40,353 bases of DNA from Acetatifactor sp. (GTDB taxonomy: Bacteria; Bacillota; Clostridia; Lachnospirales; Lachnospiraceae): contig JAHBAA010000168.1 of assembly GCA_018385425.1 (NCBI GenBank), positions 1 through 40,353 on the forward strand, written 5' to 3'. Below, one piece after another: positions 12,965 to 21,843 of this stretch. The notes beneath the pieces were generated by a model. It was not told where the DNA came from, made no database searches, and worked only from the letters and a program-made list of their open reading frames with translations. Position 1 is the stretch's first letter, and each line of letters opens with the position of its first letter. Made by a program: the position numbers and the translations under genes.

Positions 12965-14872
12965 TTAGAAGACAAAAACTGCAGCTCCACAAGGGGGAAG
13001 ATCAACCGTCAAAGAATACTTCTGGTAGTGACAGGGCACCTTTTCGGCCTTGATCTCTGCGGGGATCTCATTTCCCCATCCGCCGAATCTTTCCTCATCA
13101 CTGTTCAAAAGCAGTCGATACTTTTTGTTCTTCGGCACGGGGACACGGTATCCTTCTCTCTTGATAGGAGTCATATTCATCACAAAGAGCAAACTGTTTC
13201 TTCCGGTTGAGGATTTTCTGACAAAGGAATACACACTGTTATCTGCGTCATCTGCATTCATCCACTCAAATCCGGCCCAGGACTGATCCAGTTCATACAT
13301 GGCAGGATACTTGCGGTACAGCGAAAGCAGTTCCTTCATATAGGTCTGCATTCCCAGATTGTTCTTCTCTCCCAACAGGAACCAGTCCAGTTCCCGCTTT
13401 TCACTCCACTCTCTCTCCTGACCAAACTCCTGTCCCATGAACAGAAGCTTCTTGCCCGCATGTCCGAACATGTAGGTATAGCCGGCACGAAGATGCGCAT
13501 ACTTGTCCACCTGATAGCCGGGCATCTTGTTTACCATGGAGCACTTCAAATGAACTACCTCATCATGGGAAAGCGGAAGGATATAGTGCTCACTCTCATT
13601 GTAGGACATGGCAAAGGTCATCGCATAATGATTTCCCTTCCGATACAGAGGATCCAGCTTCATATATTCACAGAAATCATGCATCCAACCCATGTTCCAC
13701 TTGTAGGTAAAGCCAAGGTTGTTGCCGCCGATCTCACCGGTGACTCCGGGCCATGCGGTAGACTCCTCCGCAATGGTCAGAAATCCCTTTGCAGAACCTC
13801 TGACAACAGAATTCATATGTTTAAAGAATTCGATAGCCTCCAGATTCTCCTTGCCGCCATACTGGTTTGGAAGCCACTGTCCATCCTGCCTGCCGTAATC
13901 CAGATACAGCATAGAGGCTACCGCATCCACACGAATACCGTCCACATGGAACTCTCTCATCCAATAGAGTACATTGGCGATCAGGAAATTCTTCACCTCT
14001 GGCTTGCCGTAGTTGAAGATCTTCGTTCCCCAATCAGGGTGCTCTCCGCGTCTTGGGTCGGGATGCTCGAAGATGCACTTTCCGTCGAACTCTCCGAGTC
14101 CGTGCGCATCCGTTGCAAAATGGGCGGGAACCCAGTCAAGGATCACCCCAATGCCTGCACGATGCAGCTTATTCACAAGGTACATAAAATCCTTGGGAGT
14201 TCCGTAACGGGCGGTAGGTGCGTAATATCCCGTAACCTGATAACCCCAGGAGCCATCGTAGGGATGCTCGGCAATTCCCATCAGTTCCACATGGGTGAAT
14301 TTCATTTCCTTCAGATAGTCCACGATCCGGTCGGCAAATTCTCTGTAATTATAGAACCCGTCCTCGGTCCCGTCGGGATGTTTCATAAAGGACCCGATGT
14401 GGCACTCATAGATCGCCAGAGGCTCCTGAAAGGTATCCTTGGTATCCCGCTGCTCCATCCATTTTGCATCCTTCCATGCAAAGCCACTTAAATCGGCAAC
14501 CACAGATGCAGTGCCGGGACGAAACTCTGCATGATTGGCGAAGGGGTCTGCCTTGTACAGCTTTCTGCCATCCTTCGTATGAATCAGGAACTTATACATC
14601 TCCCCTTCCTCAACCTCCGGAACAAACAGTCCCCAGATGCCAACAGGTCCCAGCTTCTCCATGGGACATGCCGTCTCATTCCATTGATTGAAGGATCCGA
14701 TCACATAAACCTCTGCTGCATTGGGCGCCCATACTCCAAAGTACACTCCCTTCTCCCCGTCCTCCACAGAAAGGTGTGCACCCAGTTTCTTGTAGATGTC
14801 GTAATGTGTCCCCTGCGAAAAAAGGTACTGATCCGCTTCAGAAATAAAAACCCTCTCCCGATTTTCTGCCAT
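12965..14872 (-). CDS. glgB: 1,4-alpha-glucan branching enzyme
   Basis: This 635-residue GH13 enzyme makes alpha-1,6 branches in glycogen. The N-terminal CBM48-like domain (GVYFGVWAPNAAEVYVIGSFNQWNE, about 43-67) is followed by the catalytic barrel. Visible GH13 motifs are the WVPAHF strand, the nucleophile region DGIRVDAVASMLYLDY, the acid/base TIAEESTAWPGVT and LSHDEVVH; a C-terminal beta domain follows. Length is normal for this type. The start ATG 14872 is chosen because AGGAGG lies eight bases upstream; the ATG at 14878 is too close to it. It directly follows the large TPR gene and probably shares its promoter (17576-17605). No other glycogen gene (glgA, glgC, glgP) is nearby. Confidence 0.97.
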   Translation of the reverse strand: MAENRERVFISEADQYLFSQGTHYDIYKKLGAHLSVEDGEKGVYFGVWAPNAAEVYVIGSFNQWNETACPMEKLGPVGIWGLFVPEVEEGEMYKFLIHTKDGRKLYKADPFANHAEFRPGTASVVADLSGFAWKDAKWMEQRDTKDTFQEPLAIYECHIGSFMKHPDGTEDGFYNYREFADRIVDYLKEMKFTHVELMGIAEHPYDGSWGYQVTGYYAPTARYGTPKDFMYLVNKLHRAGIGVILDWVPAHFATDAHGLGEFDGKCIFEHPDPRRGEHPDWGTKIFNYGKPEVKNFLIANVLYWMREFHVDGIRVDAVASMLYLDYGRQDGQWLPNQYGGKENLEAIEFFKHMNSVVRGSAKGFLTIAEESTAWPGVTGEIGGNNLGFTYKWNMGWMHDFCEYMKLDPLYRKGNHYAMTFAMSYNESEHYILPLSHDEVVHLKCSMVNKMPGYQVDKYAHLRAGYTYMFGHAGKKLLFMGQEFGQEREWSEKRELDWFLLGEKNNLGMQTYMKELLSLYRKYPAMYELDQSWAGFEWMNADDADNSVYSFVRKSSTGRNSLLFVMNMTPIKREGYRVPVPKNKKYRLLLNSDEERFGGWGNEIPAEIKAEKVPCHYQKYSLTVDLPPCGAAVFVF

Positions 14873-14887
14873 CCTCATTGCCTCCTA

Positions 14888-17521
14888 TCACTCAAAATCT
14901 TCTTCTGTAAGAATAATCATATCTTCATCGTCATATCTTCTTCCAAACAGGATGTCGAAGAAATGTTTCAGATTCTTGCGGTCCGCATTGTAGATTGCTT
15001 CATCCACCAGTTCACGCACATCCACGGTGGAAACATGGTGGTCTATCGTCTGCAGCTGCTCGATCCGATTGTGAAGCGCAAGAACACCGAATTCATCAAT
15101 GGAATATTCCCTGCTCCTCGCGTACGCCTTCGCATGAGCTACCAGTGAATCATTGCTGGGCGGCTCCATATCGACCCTTGCATTGAACAGTGCCACAAAA
15201 TCCGGGTACTTTTTCAACATTTCGTTGATGTTCTTCTTCGTATCCTCCAGCACAACAATAATACCGATCCGATCCTGCTGAAGCGCCTTGTACAGTTTCC
15301 AGGCAGTATCCTCGGTCATCTCGCAGGCCGACTGAATGATCAGCGCTCCGTTTTTAACCTTGTCAAAGGTTTCTCCCAGATCCTTGCTGTTCAGTCCCCG
15401 ACCGGTGATCTTCGCCACCCGTCCCGAGAAATTCCTGTCATTTTGCTGAACCTCGCGAATCAATGTCTTCGCCAGCGCCAATGTATCCATGCTGGCATCA
15501 CCGGTGACAATGATATTGCCTGTGTAAGGTGCCATACTGATGGAGTCGATGGCATGAATCAGCTTATCCCTTCCGGTACGGCTCTGGATAAAGGGTTCAT
15601 ACATTACCTTTTCATCCTCCGTCAGGGATCTGGTCTTGAAGGACTCATGATGCTGGGAATGCGCATTCCTCTTTTCCTCTGCTGACACAGACTGCTCGGG
15701 ATTTGCTGCTTCCTCTTTTTCTTCTGCGTCGTCTGCAGCTTCCTCCGTCTGGTCTTCTTCCATGGATTCTGATGACTTCTCACTGTCGATTTGTGCTGCA
15801 GCTTCCGGTACGGAGTCCTCTCCGGGTGCCTCCTCAGCCTCAGGCTCAGTATCTGCATCCATTTCTTCCGAGAGATCCGGCTCCTCCTCTTCACCGGAAG
15901 CCTTCACCTCCGTCAGTCCCGTTGTCTCCACTTCGAAAATCGTTTCCTCCGGTTCGGATTCCTCTGCCTCCTCCTCGAAAACAACTTCCTCCTCCGGCTC
16001 AGACTCCTCTGTCTCCTCCTCGATAACAGCTTCCTCCTCCTGCTCTACTGTCTCTGCAAAGCTCTCGGACTCTGTATCCTCTGTCTCCTCGGTCTGCTCC
16101 GGTTCCTCTGTCTCAACATATGCTTCGGTCTCATCGGAAGACTCCTGCATCGTATCCTCAGCAGTCTCCGCGCCTGTATCCTCCGCTGAAGGATTGTTCT
16201 CCAGCCTCTCCAGAAGATCATCCAGTTTCTCACGTTCAAAATCGGCAAACAGACTGCCTGTATGTTCCTGTACCAGCTTCTCTACCTGCGCTCTCTGGTG
16301 TGCTTCCCTCTCCTTCTGAAGTCTGTCCCACTCCTTCAGCACGTCCTCAATGGAGAGCTGACCGGTGATCTGCTTCTCCACTGCCTCCTCTCCGGGCACA
16401 ACCAGACGCAGCTGTCCGTCAGACTCCTGGGAGAGCTGTCTGGCCAGTTCCTTGGGAGGCTGGGCAGCCCTGGTCCTCTCCTCTTCCTTCTCAAAGGCGG
16501 ATGCGGTCAGTTCATCCACGACACGTTCAGGGGAGAAATTGTCCACATAATAGGCATCCCCTGCCATCTCATCAATAGCCTCCACATTCACCTGTGCAGT
16601 GTCATCCTCCTCCATCACGGAATGAACCTCCGCAGGCTGGTCCATCACAGCCTTTAACCCCTCAGCGATCTCCTTCTGCAGATTCATGGTGCTGTAGGGA
16701 CTGATATCGATCTGCTTCACCTCGATGTCCATCTCGTCAGAGGCGTCAGAAGGCTGTTCCAAAGTCTCTTCCTGTACGTAGGCTGCTTCCTGCTCCGGCA
16801 TGTCCTCTGCCGCAGTCTCCTGCGCATAATTATCCTCCGGCACTTCGTTTCCGTCGGTCTCTGCGGTCTCCTCCACAGTCTGTCTGTCATAGATCTTGGT
16901 TTCCTCTCCCTCCAGACGTCTGTCATAGATCGCCTGCTGAGAAGGCGTCAGTTCCTCATAAAGCTGCTTCAGCTCCATGGCCTTATACACATATTTTCCG
17001 GAGCCAAACCAGAGAATCAGTTCATCGCATTCCTGTACGCAGAGGGTGATCTCCCCTGCCTTATGGTATAAGAAGGCCAATTCATAGCCCCATTTTTCTC
17101 TATAGTCCTCTCTCTTCAACTCCTCCAATACAAAGATACGGTTTTCCAGAGAGGCTCCCTGCATCTCGTAAAGCTTATACTGTAAAACAAATCTGGATGG
17201 ATCCTTGGGTGCAAGCTGCACAAACTCACGGTAAAAATTCAGTGCCTGATCATACTCATTCAGCTTCATGCAGACCTCACAGAGGGAATAGCAGACATTC
17301 TTCCCGCCCTGCCTCATCTCATAGGCCAACAACAGCAGCTTTTTTGCCTCATTGTATTGCTTCGTCACTTTATATAAATCACTGATGGTACAAAGCATCA
17401 TACTGCTCTTGCATTTGCGCCAGTCGATCCCGTCTGCAATCTCGGCAGCATCATGATACTTTCCCTGTCCGATGTATTCCTTGATCGTGTCAACTTTTAC
17501 TTTATATTCATACTTATCCAA
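14888..17521 (-). CDS. Large TPR / acidic linker / AAA-like protein of unknown function
   Basis: This 877-residue protein of unknown function has three parts. Residues about 1-210 are TPR-like helices (YHDAAEIADGIDW, YNEAKKLLLLAYEM, YDQALNFYREFVQLAPKDPS). Residues about 220-600 are highly acidic and low in complexity, with repeated E-rich blocks such as EEETEESEPEEEVVFEEE and EEAEESEPEE. Residues about 620-877 resemble the AAA+ fold of CbbX/SpoVK-type proteins: GNIIVTGDASMDTLALAKTL where Walker A should be, GALIIQSACEM at Walker B, and FNARVDMEPPSNDSLVAHAKAYARSREYSIDE at sensor 2. The P-loop lysine is absent, so ATP hydrolysis is doubtful. The start is TTG 17521 with AGGAG upstream. Cotranscription with glgB is likely. 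A scaffold role is only a guess. Confidence 0.8.
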   Translation of the reverse strand: MDKYEYKVKVDTIKEYIGQGKYHDAAEIADGIDWRKCKSSMMLCTISDLYKVTKQYNEAKKLLLLAYEMRQGGKNVCYSLCEVCMKLNEYDQALNFYREFVQLAPKDPSRFVLQYKLYEMQGASLENRIFVLEELKREDYREKWGYELAFLYHKAGEITLCVQECDELILWFGSGKYVYKAMELKQLYEELTPSQQAIYDRRLEGEETKIYDRQTVEETAETDGNEVPEDNYAQETAAEDMPEQEAAYVQEETLEQPSDASDEMDIEVKQIDISPYSTMNLQKEIAEGLKAVMDQPAEVHSVMEEDDTAQVNVEAIDEMAGDAYYVDNFSPERVVDELTASAFEKEEERTRAAQPPKELARQLSQESDGQLRLVVPGEEAVEKQITGQLSIEDVLKEWDRLQKEREAHQRAQVEKLVQEHTGSLFADFEREKLDDLLERLENNPSAEDTGAETAEDTMQESSDETEAYVETEEPEQTEETEDTESESFAETVEQEEEAVIEEETEESEPEEEVVFEEEAEESEPEETIFEVETTGLTEVKASGEEEEPDLSEEMDADTEPEAEEAPGEDSVPEAAAQIDSEKSSESMEEDQTEEAADDAEEKEEAANPEQSVSAEEKRNAHSQHHESFKTRSLTEDEKVMYEPFIQSRTGRDKLIHAIDSISMAPYTGNIIVTGDASMDTLALAKTLIREVQQNDRNFSGRVAKITGRGLNSKDLGETFDKVKNGALIIQSACEMTEDTAWKLYKALQQDRIGIIVVLEDTKKNINEMLKKYPDFVALFNARVDMEPPSNDSLVAHAKAYARSREYSIDEFGVLALHNRIEQLQTIDHHVSTVDVRELVDEAIYNADRKNLKHFFDILFGRRYDDEDMIILTEEDFE

Positions 17522-17575
17522 GGTCTTTTTCTCCTAAATTTTCACTGAACGTATAGCAACCCACTATCAAACTAA

Positions 17576-17605
17576 ATTTTAACACAGTTCAACAGATAAT
17601 GTCAA
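17576..17605 (-). promoter_or_regulatory. Promoter of the TPR-glgB operon
   Basis: Minus-strand TTGACA (17600-17605), an 18-base spacer and TAAAAT (17576-17581) form a strong sigma-A-type promoter about 55 bases before the TTG start. It lies between the rsmA stop and this gene. Confidence 0.75.
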
Positions 17606-17629
17606 AAGAAATGGCAAAAAAAGATCGTC

Positions 17630-18493
17630 CTACATCTCTCCCAGCAGATCACTGAGTCTGGCGAACTGAGCCAATGTAAGAGCCTCTCCGCGGACAGTGG
17701 GTGAAAGCTGCATTTCCTCCAAAGCGTGTGCCACCCTTTCCTTGGAAAGACCAAGTTCCGGAGCGTTTCCAAGCCCGTTCACCAAAGTTTTGCGGCGTTG
17801 ATTGAAGGATGCCCGAATGATGGCAAACATCCTGTCTACGTCCCGAACCGTCACAGGAGGCTGCTCATATTTTGTCAGCCGAATGACCGCACTGCCCACA
17901 TTTGGTCTGGGAATAAAACAGTTAGGGGGTACATTTGCAACGATCTCAGGCTTAGCGTAGTACTGTACCGCCAGGGATAATGCGCCGTAATCCTTTGTGC
18001 CGGGGCCAACCTGCATACGGTCAGCCACCTCCTTCTGCACCATGATCGTAATGCTCTGTAAGGGTACCTGTTTTTCAAACAGTCCCATAATGATTGGGGT
18101 AGTAATGTAATACGGAAGATTTGCAACCACCTTAATGGGACGACCGCCGTTTTTCTCCTCCACGATTTTATTCAGATCCACCTTCAGAATATCGTCGTTG
18201 ATGATGGAGACGTTGTCGTATTCCGCCAGTGTCTCCTTCAGAATCGGAATCAGATTCTGATCGATCTCCACCGCAACAACACTGCCTGCACTCTCTGCCA
18301 GATACTGTGTCATGGTTCCGATGCCGGGACCGATCTCCAGGACACAATCCTCCTTCGTGATCCGGGCAGCCCGGATGATACGATCCAGAACAGTGGGATC
18401 GATCAGGAAATTCTGTCCGAACTTCTTCTGAAAATTGAAGTGATATTTCTGTAAGATCTCAATGGTATTCCGGGGTATTCCTAGGGTTGCCAT
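17630..18493 (-). CDS. rsmA: 16S rRNA (adenine1518/1519-N6) dimethyltransferase
   Basis: This 287-residue RsmA/KsgA protein dimethylates two adjacent adenines in helix 45 of 16S rRNA during 30S maturation. Motifs seen: KKFGQNFLIDP (23-33), SAM-binding motif I VLEIGPGIGT (51-60), acidic VAVEID (73-78), motif IV ANLPYYITTPII (124-135) and SFNQRRKTL near the C-terminus. Length is normal. The start at 18493 overlaps the HAD gene by 13 bases, so the two are probably cotranslated. It is the last gene of the MBOAT-DHHW-HAD-rsmA operon. No strong terminator was seen in the 24 bases before the next promoter. Confidence 0.97.
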   Translation of the reverse strand: MATLGIPRNTIEILQKYHFNFQKKFGQNFLIDPTVLDRIIRAARITKEDCVLEIGPGIGTMTQYLAESAGSVVAVEIDQNLIPILKETLAEYDNVSIINDDILKVDLNKIVEEKNGGRPIKVVANLPYYITTPIIMGLFEKQVPLQSITIMVQKEVADRMQVGPGTKDYGALSLAVQYYAKPEIVANVPPNCFIPRPNVGSAVIRLTKYEQPPVTVRDVDRMFAIIRASFNQRRKTLVNGLGNAPELGLSKERVAHALEEMQLSPTVRGEALTLAQFARLSDLLGEM

Positions 18494-19152
18494 CTTTCAT
18501 CCTCCTGTGATCTAAAGTAGTCAAGCACATCCAAAAGACCAGAGAAAATGCAGGTACTTAATTGTTCCATCTCTCCATCCGGTGAGAGCAGATCCGGCAC
18601 CATGATCGGCTTCATTCCGGCGCGGTAGGCAGACCGGATCCCGTTGGGCGAATCCTCGATAGCGTAGGTTTCTGTAGGGTCCACCATAAGCTTCCTGCAG
18701 GCCAGGAGATATATGTCCGGCAGAGGTTTGGAGTGCTCCACCATATCTCCTGTGATGATCTCTTCAAAAAAGTCCTTGATTCCCGCCTGCTCCAGGTGAC
18801 TGATCACAGAGGAACGTCTGGTAGAGGATGCCAGTCCGATCCGCCATCCCTGTTCCTTCAGCCAGTTCAACAGTTCCCGCACTCCCTCCTTGACGGGAAG
18901 ACCGTTCTCTTCCAGATACTTCCAAAACCAGTCGGATGCCTCCCGGCGAAACACTTCGTAGTCAAAATCCGCACCATAGGCTTCCAGGACGATCTGTCTG
19001 CTGTCATTGGCATTCCGCCCGATACACTTTGGAAAAATGATCTCCATATCCGGAAGTCCCCTTCTGTTTGCCACCTCGATCCAGCTGTCCTGACACAATC
19101 TCTCCGTGTCGAACAGGACTCCGTCCATATCAAATACGACTGCCTTTGTCAT
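18481..19152 (-). CDS. HAD-superfamily phosphatase (beta-phosphoglucomutase-like)
   Basis: This 223-residue haloacid dehalogenase-type hydrolase shows motif I FDMDGVLFDTE (D8 and D10 of the chosen start), a helical cap (SWIEVANRRGLP...), motif II LASSTRR, motif III lysine in HSKPLPDIYLLA and motif IV AIEDSPNGIRSAYRAGM. It belongs to the subgroup containing beta-phosphoglucomutase and small sugar-phosphate phosphatases. The substrate cannot be told from sequence. The start at 19152 is supported by AGGAGAGAAAGGG; the longer frame from 19209 overlaps the upstream gene. It lies 13 bases after the DHHW gene and overlaps rsmA. Confidence 0.9.
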   Translation of the reverse strand: MTKAVVFDMDGVLFDTERLCQDSWIEVANRRGLPDMEIIFPKCIGRNANDSRQIVLEAYGADFDYEVFRREASDWFWKYLEENGLPVKEGVRELLNWLKEQGWRIGLASSTRRSSVISHLEQAGIKDFFEEIITGDMVEHSKPLPDIYLLACRKLMVDPTETYAIEDSPNGIRSAYRAGMKPIMVPDLLSPDGEMEQLSTCIFSGLLDVLDYFRSQEDERWQP

Positions 19153-19165
19153 CCCTTTCTCTCCT

Positions 19166-20323
19166 TCACTCTTTCCAGGTAAATCTCTCCAAAAACTCAA
19201 TGTTGTCATACAGTATCAGCACATCATAACCGGCATCCGTCCTGTCCGTCGCCCTTGAAGGGGAATCCCCCGACTGTGCTTCTGCAGGGTGTTTTTTCAG
19301 ACAGGAGGAGATCAATGCATCCACATTTCCCCCAAAGCGATCCGGTTCCAACAGATAAATTCTGTCGTAATGCTGTGCCAGAAGAGGCACGAATGCCTTC
19401 GAGTAAGACCCTCCGATCAAGAACAGCTTTCGGCCGGTCTTTACCTGAAAAGCAAGCTCTGTAAATGCATGTGGTCCGTCCAGGTAGTAAGAATAGGGAG
19501 TATCCGTATCCAGCCACTCCGGGAAATACATGCTGTTGCTTGTCTTGCCGAAATCAAATTGTACCGTAACCTTTCTCTTCAGGGTCTCCCTGACATAGAC
19601 AAGGGTGTCCCTGTAATCACCGTATCCGATCTGCTGCTGAAGGGAGCCTGCCACATCCTCGGAAGCCTTCTGCGCAATGTTCAGATTGTAGGGATACCTG
19701 CTGATTCCCATTCGTTCGGTCCAGACCCGATAGGCATAATAAGCCCCGTAGGAAGTCCAGCTGCGATCTGTCCGATAGTAGGACTCCTCTCTGTGCTCTC
19801 TCAGGGTCTCCTCCACATCAATATAATCCTCTCCCAGCAGTTCCTTCGCAAGCTCCGACAGCCTGCCTTGATCTAATCTGGGGGCAGAGGAAGGAAGCTT
19901 ATCCGAAAGGACTGCATCCGATGTAGGCACAAGCATTACCCTGGCATTCCACTCCGTGACCAGTTTTTCTGCCAGCTTCAGTTTTTCCTGCATCAACTGT
20001 TCCGGATAGGCTTCCGGCACATGTTCTTCAAACAGATAGCCATCCTTCCCAAGATACACGGAACCGATCTGTCTTTTGCCAAACAGGATCTGAAGTCTCT
20101 TATGCAAGTTGCTCCACTTCTCCTTGCTGACGAAATTGGCAAGCAAATACCTGTCATAGGACTCCACTGCCTCATCACCGTATAAAAGCGCATCCGTAAA
20201 GGAAGGAGTCTCCATGGCTTCCTCTGCAAGCTCGTCTTCAGACACCACATCCGCAAAGGCGAAGACAAAAAACAGCGACGAAATCACCGTAATGGCAAAA
20301 ATGATATGTTTCTTGAAACTCAT
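19166..20323 (-). CDS. DHHW/AlgJ-family extracytoplasmic protein with degenerate active site
   Basis: This 385-residue protein has an N-terminal signal anchor (KKHIIFAITVISSLFFVFAFA, 4-24). It resembles DHHW/AlgJ/AlgX SGNH-type proteins that work with an MBOAT acyltransferase to acetylate cell-surface glycans. Family landmarks are GKDGYLFEE (92-100), YYRTD..WTSYGAYYAYRVW (182-201) and the serine strand KLFLIGGSYSKAFVPLL (299-315). The namesake motif DHHW reads DRSW (186-189), so the catalytic histidine is replaced by serine, and the residue before the catalytic serine is Gly rather than Asp. It is followed closely by the HAD gene and preceded by the MBOAT gene (8-base gap). The gene is intact, so a non-catalytic carrier role is possible. 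Confidence 0.78.
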   Translation of the reverse strand: MSFKKHIIFAITVISSLFFVFAFADVVSEDELAEEAMETPSFTDALLYGDEAVESYDRYLLANFVSKEKWSNLHKRLQILFGKRQIGSVYLGKDGYLFEEHVPEAYPEQLMQEKLKLAEKLVTEWNARVMLVPTSDAVLSDKLPSSAPRLDQGRLSELAKELLGEDYIDVEETLREHREESYYRTDRSWTSYGAYYAYRVWTERMGISRYPYNLNIAQKASEDVAGSLQQQIGYGDYRDTLVYVRETLKRKVTVQFDFGKTSNSMYFPEWLDTDTPYSYYLDGPHAFTELAFQVKTGRKLFLIGGSYSKAFVPLLAQHYDRIYLLEPDRFGGNVDALISSCLKKHPAEAQSGDSPSRATDRTDAGYDVLILYDNIEFLERFTWKE

Positions 20324-20331
20324 ATTGCCTC

Positions 20332-21675
20332 CTAGAAAGAAAAGACAAACTCAGGATAGCCTGTTCCGACTGCCCAGATCAGTGTCCACAAAAGACACAC
20401 CGCCGGAACCGCGATCTCTCCGAAACGATAAATCGCCATACCCAGACCGGATCTTGATTCACGAATCTTATCTGCCAGTCTGTCCAAAACACCGCACGCC
20501 ACCACTGCACCCGCCAGCAGATACACAAGATATTGCTCACTCAAAAAGAAGAACTCCCGATCCACCAGTCCGCTCAGACCAAGCAGAGACTTCCCGTAGG
20601 GCAGGATCAGCTTCACATTCGACACACCCAGAATCACTCCCGCCGCCAGCACGATCAGATCAGTGTACAGCATACGAATCGGTTTGGACAGTGCTTCCAA
20701 AAGCCTGGACAGTCCCATTTTTTCCAGACAGAGGAAGAAAGCCAGAAACAGGCCGCAGAGCAAGGCGGAAAGACTCTTCTGCAGCCAAATGCCGGCAGCA
20801 CCTCCGGCCAGCAGAATCATCATACACTGCAGAATGATGTTCCTGCGTTCCATCCCGAGAAAACCGACCCCGATTCGTCTTAAGAATGCCGACACAGAAC
20901 AGAAGAATCTGCTGCAAAAATCAGTGACGGACACAGAAAAGACAGGACAATTGAAATTCTCCGGAATGGTGAATCCAAGCATCTTCGCCAGACCTACCGC
21001 CAGATCTGCGTATCCGGAAAATGTAAAATACAGCCACATCAAAAAGGCGATCGCACCCAGCCAGGCGGTTCCTGCGCTGCAGTTCTCCACGCCCCTGTGA
21101 AGGATTTCCCCCCACAAAGCACCACAGCGATCTCCCAAAAAAACCTTCTTGGTGAGTCCGAAACAGATCCGTTTCAGTCCGTCCTTGACCTGTTCCGGCG
21201 TGATAGAACGATGTCTGATCTGAGCCTCCATATCGCTGTATTGCAGAATGGGGCCTGCCATCCGGACAGGGAAGAAGGTCAGGTAGACGCCCAGGTGAAT
21301 GGGATTCATGAAGGACTCCGTCCGACCGCTGTACACATCCATACAGTAGGAAATCCCATGAATTGCCCAGAAGGAGAGCGCCACGATGCTTCGTTCGGCG
21401 CCAAACATCAATCCCCACAGGTTCAAACAAAGAGCCAGAAGCAGCACAAGCTTTCCGGACTTCTTCTCCCTCAGGTTATCCAGAAGCAGTCCGCACATAT
21501 AATCGGTCAGAACAGAAAGCAGCAAAATGAGAAGGGTACGTCCGCTTCCCCAGGAGCAGACGAACAGGCTTCCCAAAAACAGAAGCAGATTCCTGCCCTT
21601 TTTTGGAATCAGGTAATAGGCAACCATAAAGACCGGAAAAAACCGGAACAGAAACGTCACACTGTCAAAAACCAT
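20332..21675 (-). CDS. MBOAT-family membrane protein lacking catalytic histidine
   Basis: This 447-residue membrane-bound O-acyltransferase homologue (AlgI/DltB/PatA type) has about ten membrane segments. Conserved MBOAT features are SYCMDVYSG, TFFPVRMAGPILQY and FSGYADLAVGLAKMLGFTIPENFNCP. The region that normally reads ITEFWRRWHISLSTWFRDY reads VTDFCSRFFCSVSAFLRRI. The active-site GLWHG reads AGIWLQ (about 294-299), so the invariant histidine is missing. The frame is open and full length. It forms a pair with the equally degenerate DHHW protein downstream. The start at 21675 has GGAG seven bases upstream; a TTG start five codons earlier is unlikely. Acyl transfer is therefore doubtful; export or scaffolding is speculative. 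Confidence 0.8.
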   Translation of the reverse strand: MVFDSVTFLFRFFPVFMVAYYLIPKKGRNLLLFLGSLFVCSWGSGRTLLILLLSVLTDYMCGLLLDNLREKKSGKLVLLLALCLNLWGLMFGAERSIVALSFWAIHGISYCMDVYSGRTESFMNPIHLGVYLTFFPVRMAGPILQYSDMEAQIRHRSITPEQVKDGLKRICFGLTKKVFLGDRCGALWGEILHRGVENCSAGTAWLGAIAFLMWLYFTFSGYADLAVGLAKMLGFTIPENFNCPVFSVSVTDFCSRFFCSVSAFLRRIGVGFLGMERRNIILQCMMILLAGGAAGIWLQKSLSALLCGLFLAFFLCLEKMGLSRLLEALSKPIRMLYTDLIVLAAGVILGVSNVKLILPYGKSLLGLSGLVDREFFFLSEQYLVYLLAGAVVACGVLDRLADKIRESRSGLGMAIYRFGEIAVPAVCLLWTLIWAVGTGYPEFVFSF

Positions 21676-21736
21676 CTTTTTTCTCCACAAAATACTTTGG
21701 CGTGAATCTATCGATCAGGGTCTTTTTTATTTTCTT

Positions 21737-21765
21737 ATCTTATGCTAAAATGAGATTTATTTCAA
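21737..21765 (-). promoter_or_regulatory. Promoter of the MBOAT-DHHW-HAD-rsmA operon
   Basis: Minus-strand TTGAAA (21760-21765), a 17-base spacer and TAAGAT (21737-21742) lie about 62 bases before the MBOAT start. The divergent ABC-F gene begins at 21844. A plus-strand promoter for it is less clear; TAAAAT at 21746-21751 is a possible -10, but its -35 is only a T-run. Confidence 0.6.
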
Positions 21766-21843
21766 GTAATATCTATGATTGTCGACATTGGATCGGAAAG
21801 TGTCTATTCCAATGTGCGAAAAATGCCCGACAAGGAGAATACT

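Noticed and set aside
13460-14491. A 343-codon plus-strand open frame
   Set aside because: It lies entirely antisense to glgB, which has full GH13 motifs; it has no ribosome binding site and no recognisable family. It is a by-product of codon bias.
15762-16319. A Ser-rich plus-strand frame of 185 codons
   Set aside because: It is the mirror of the Glu-rich linker of the large TPR protein: GAG/GAA codons read backward as CTC/TTC, and in a shifted frame as Ser codons.
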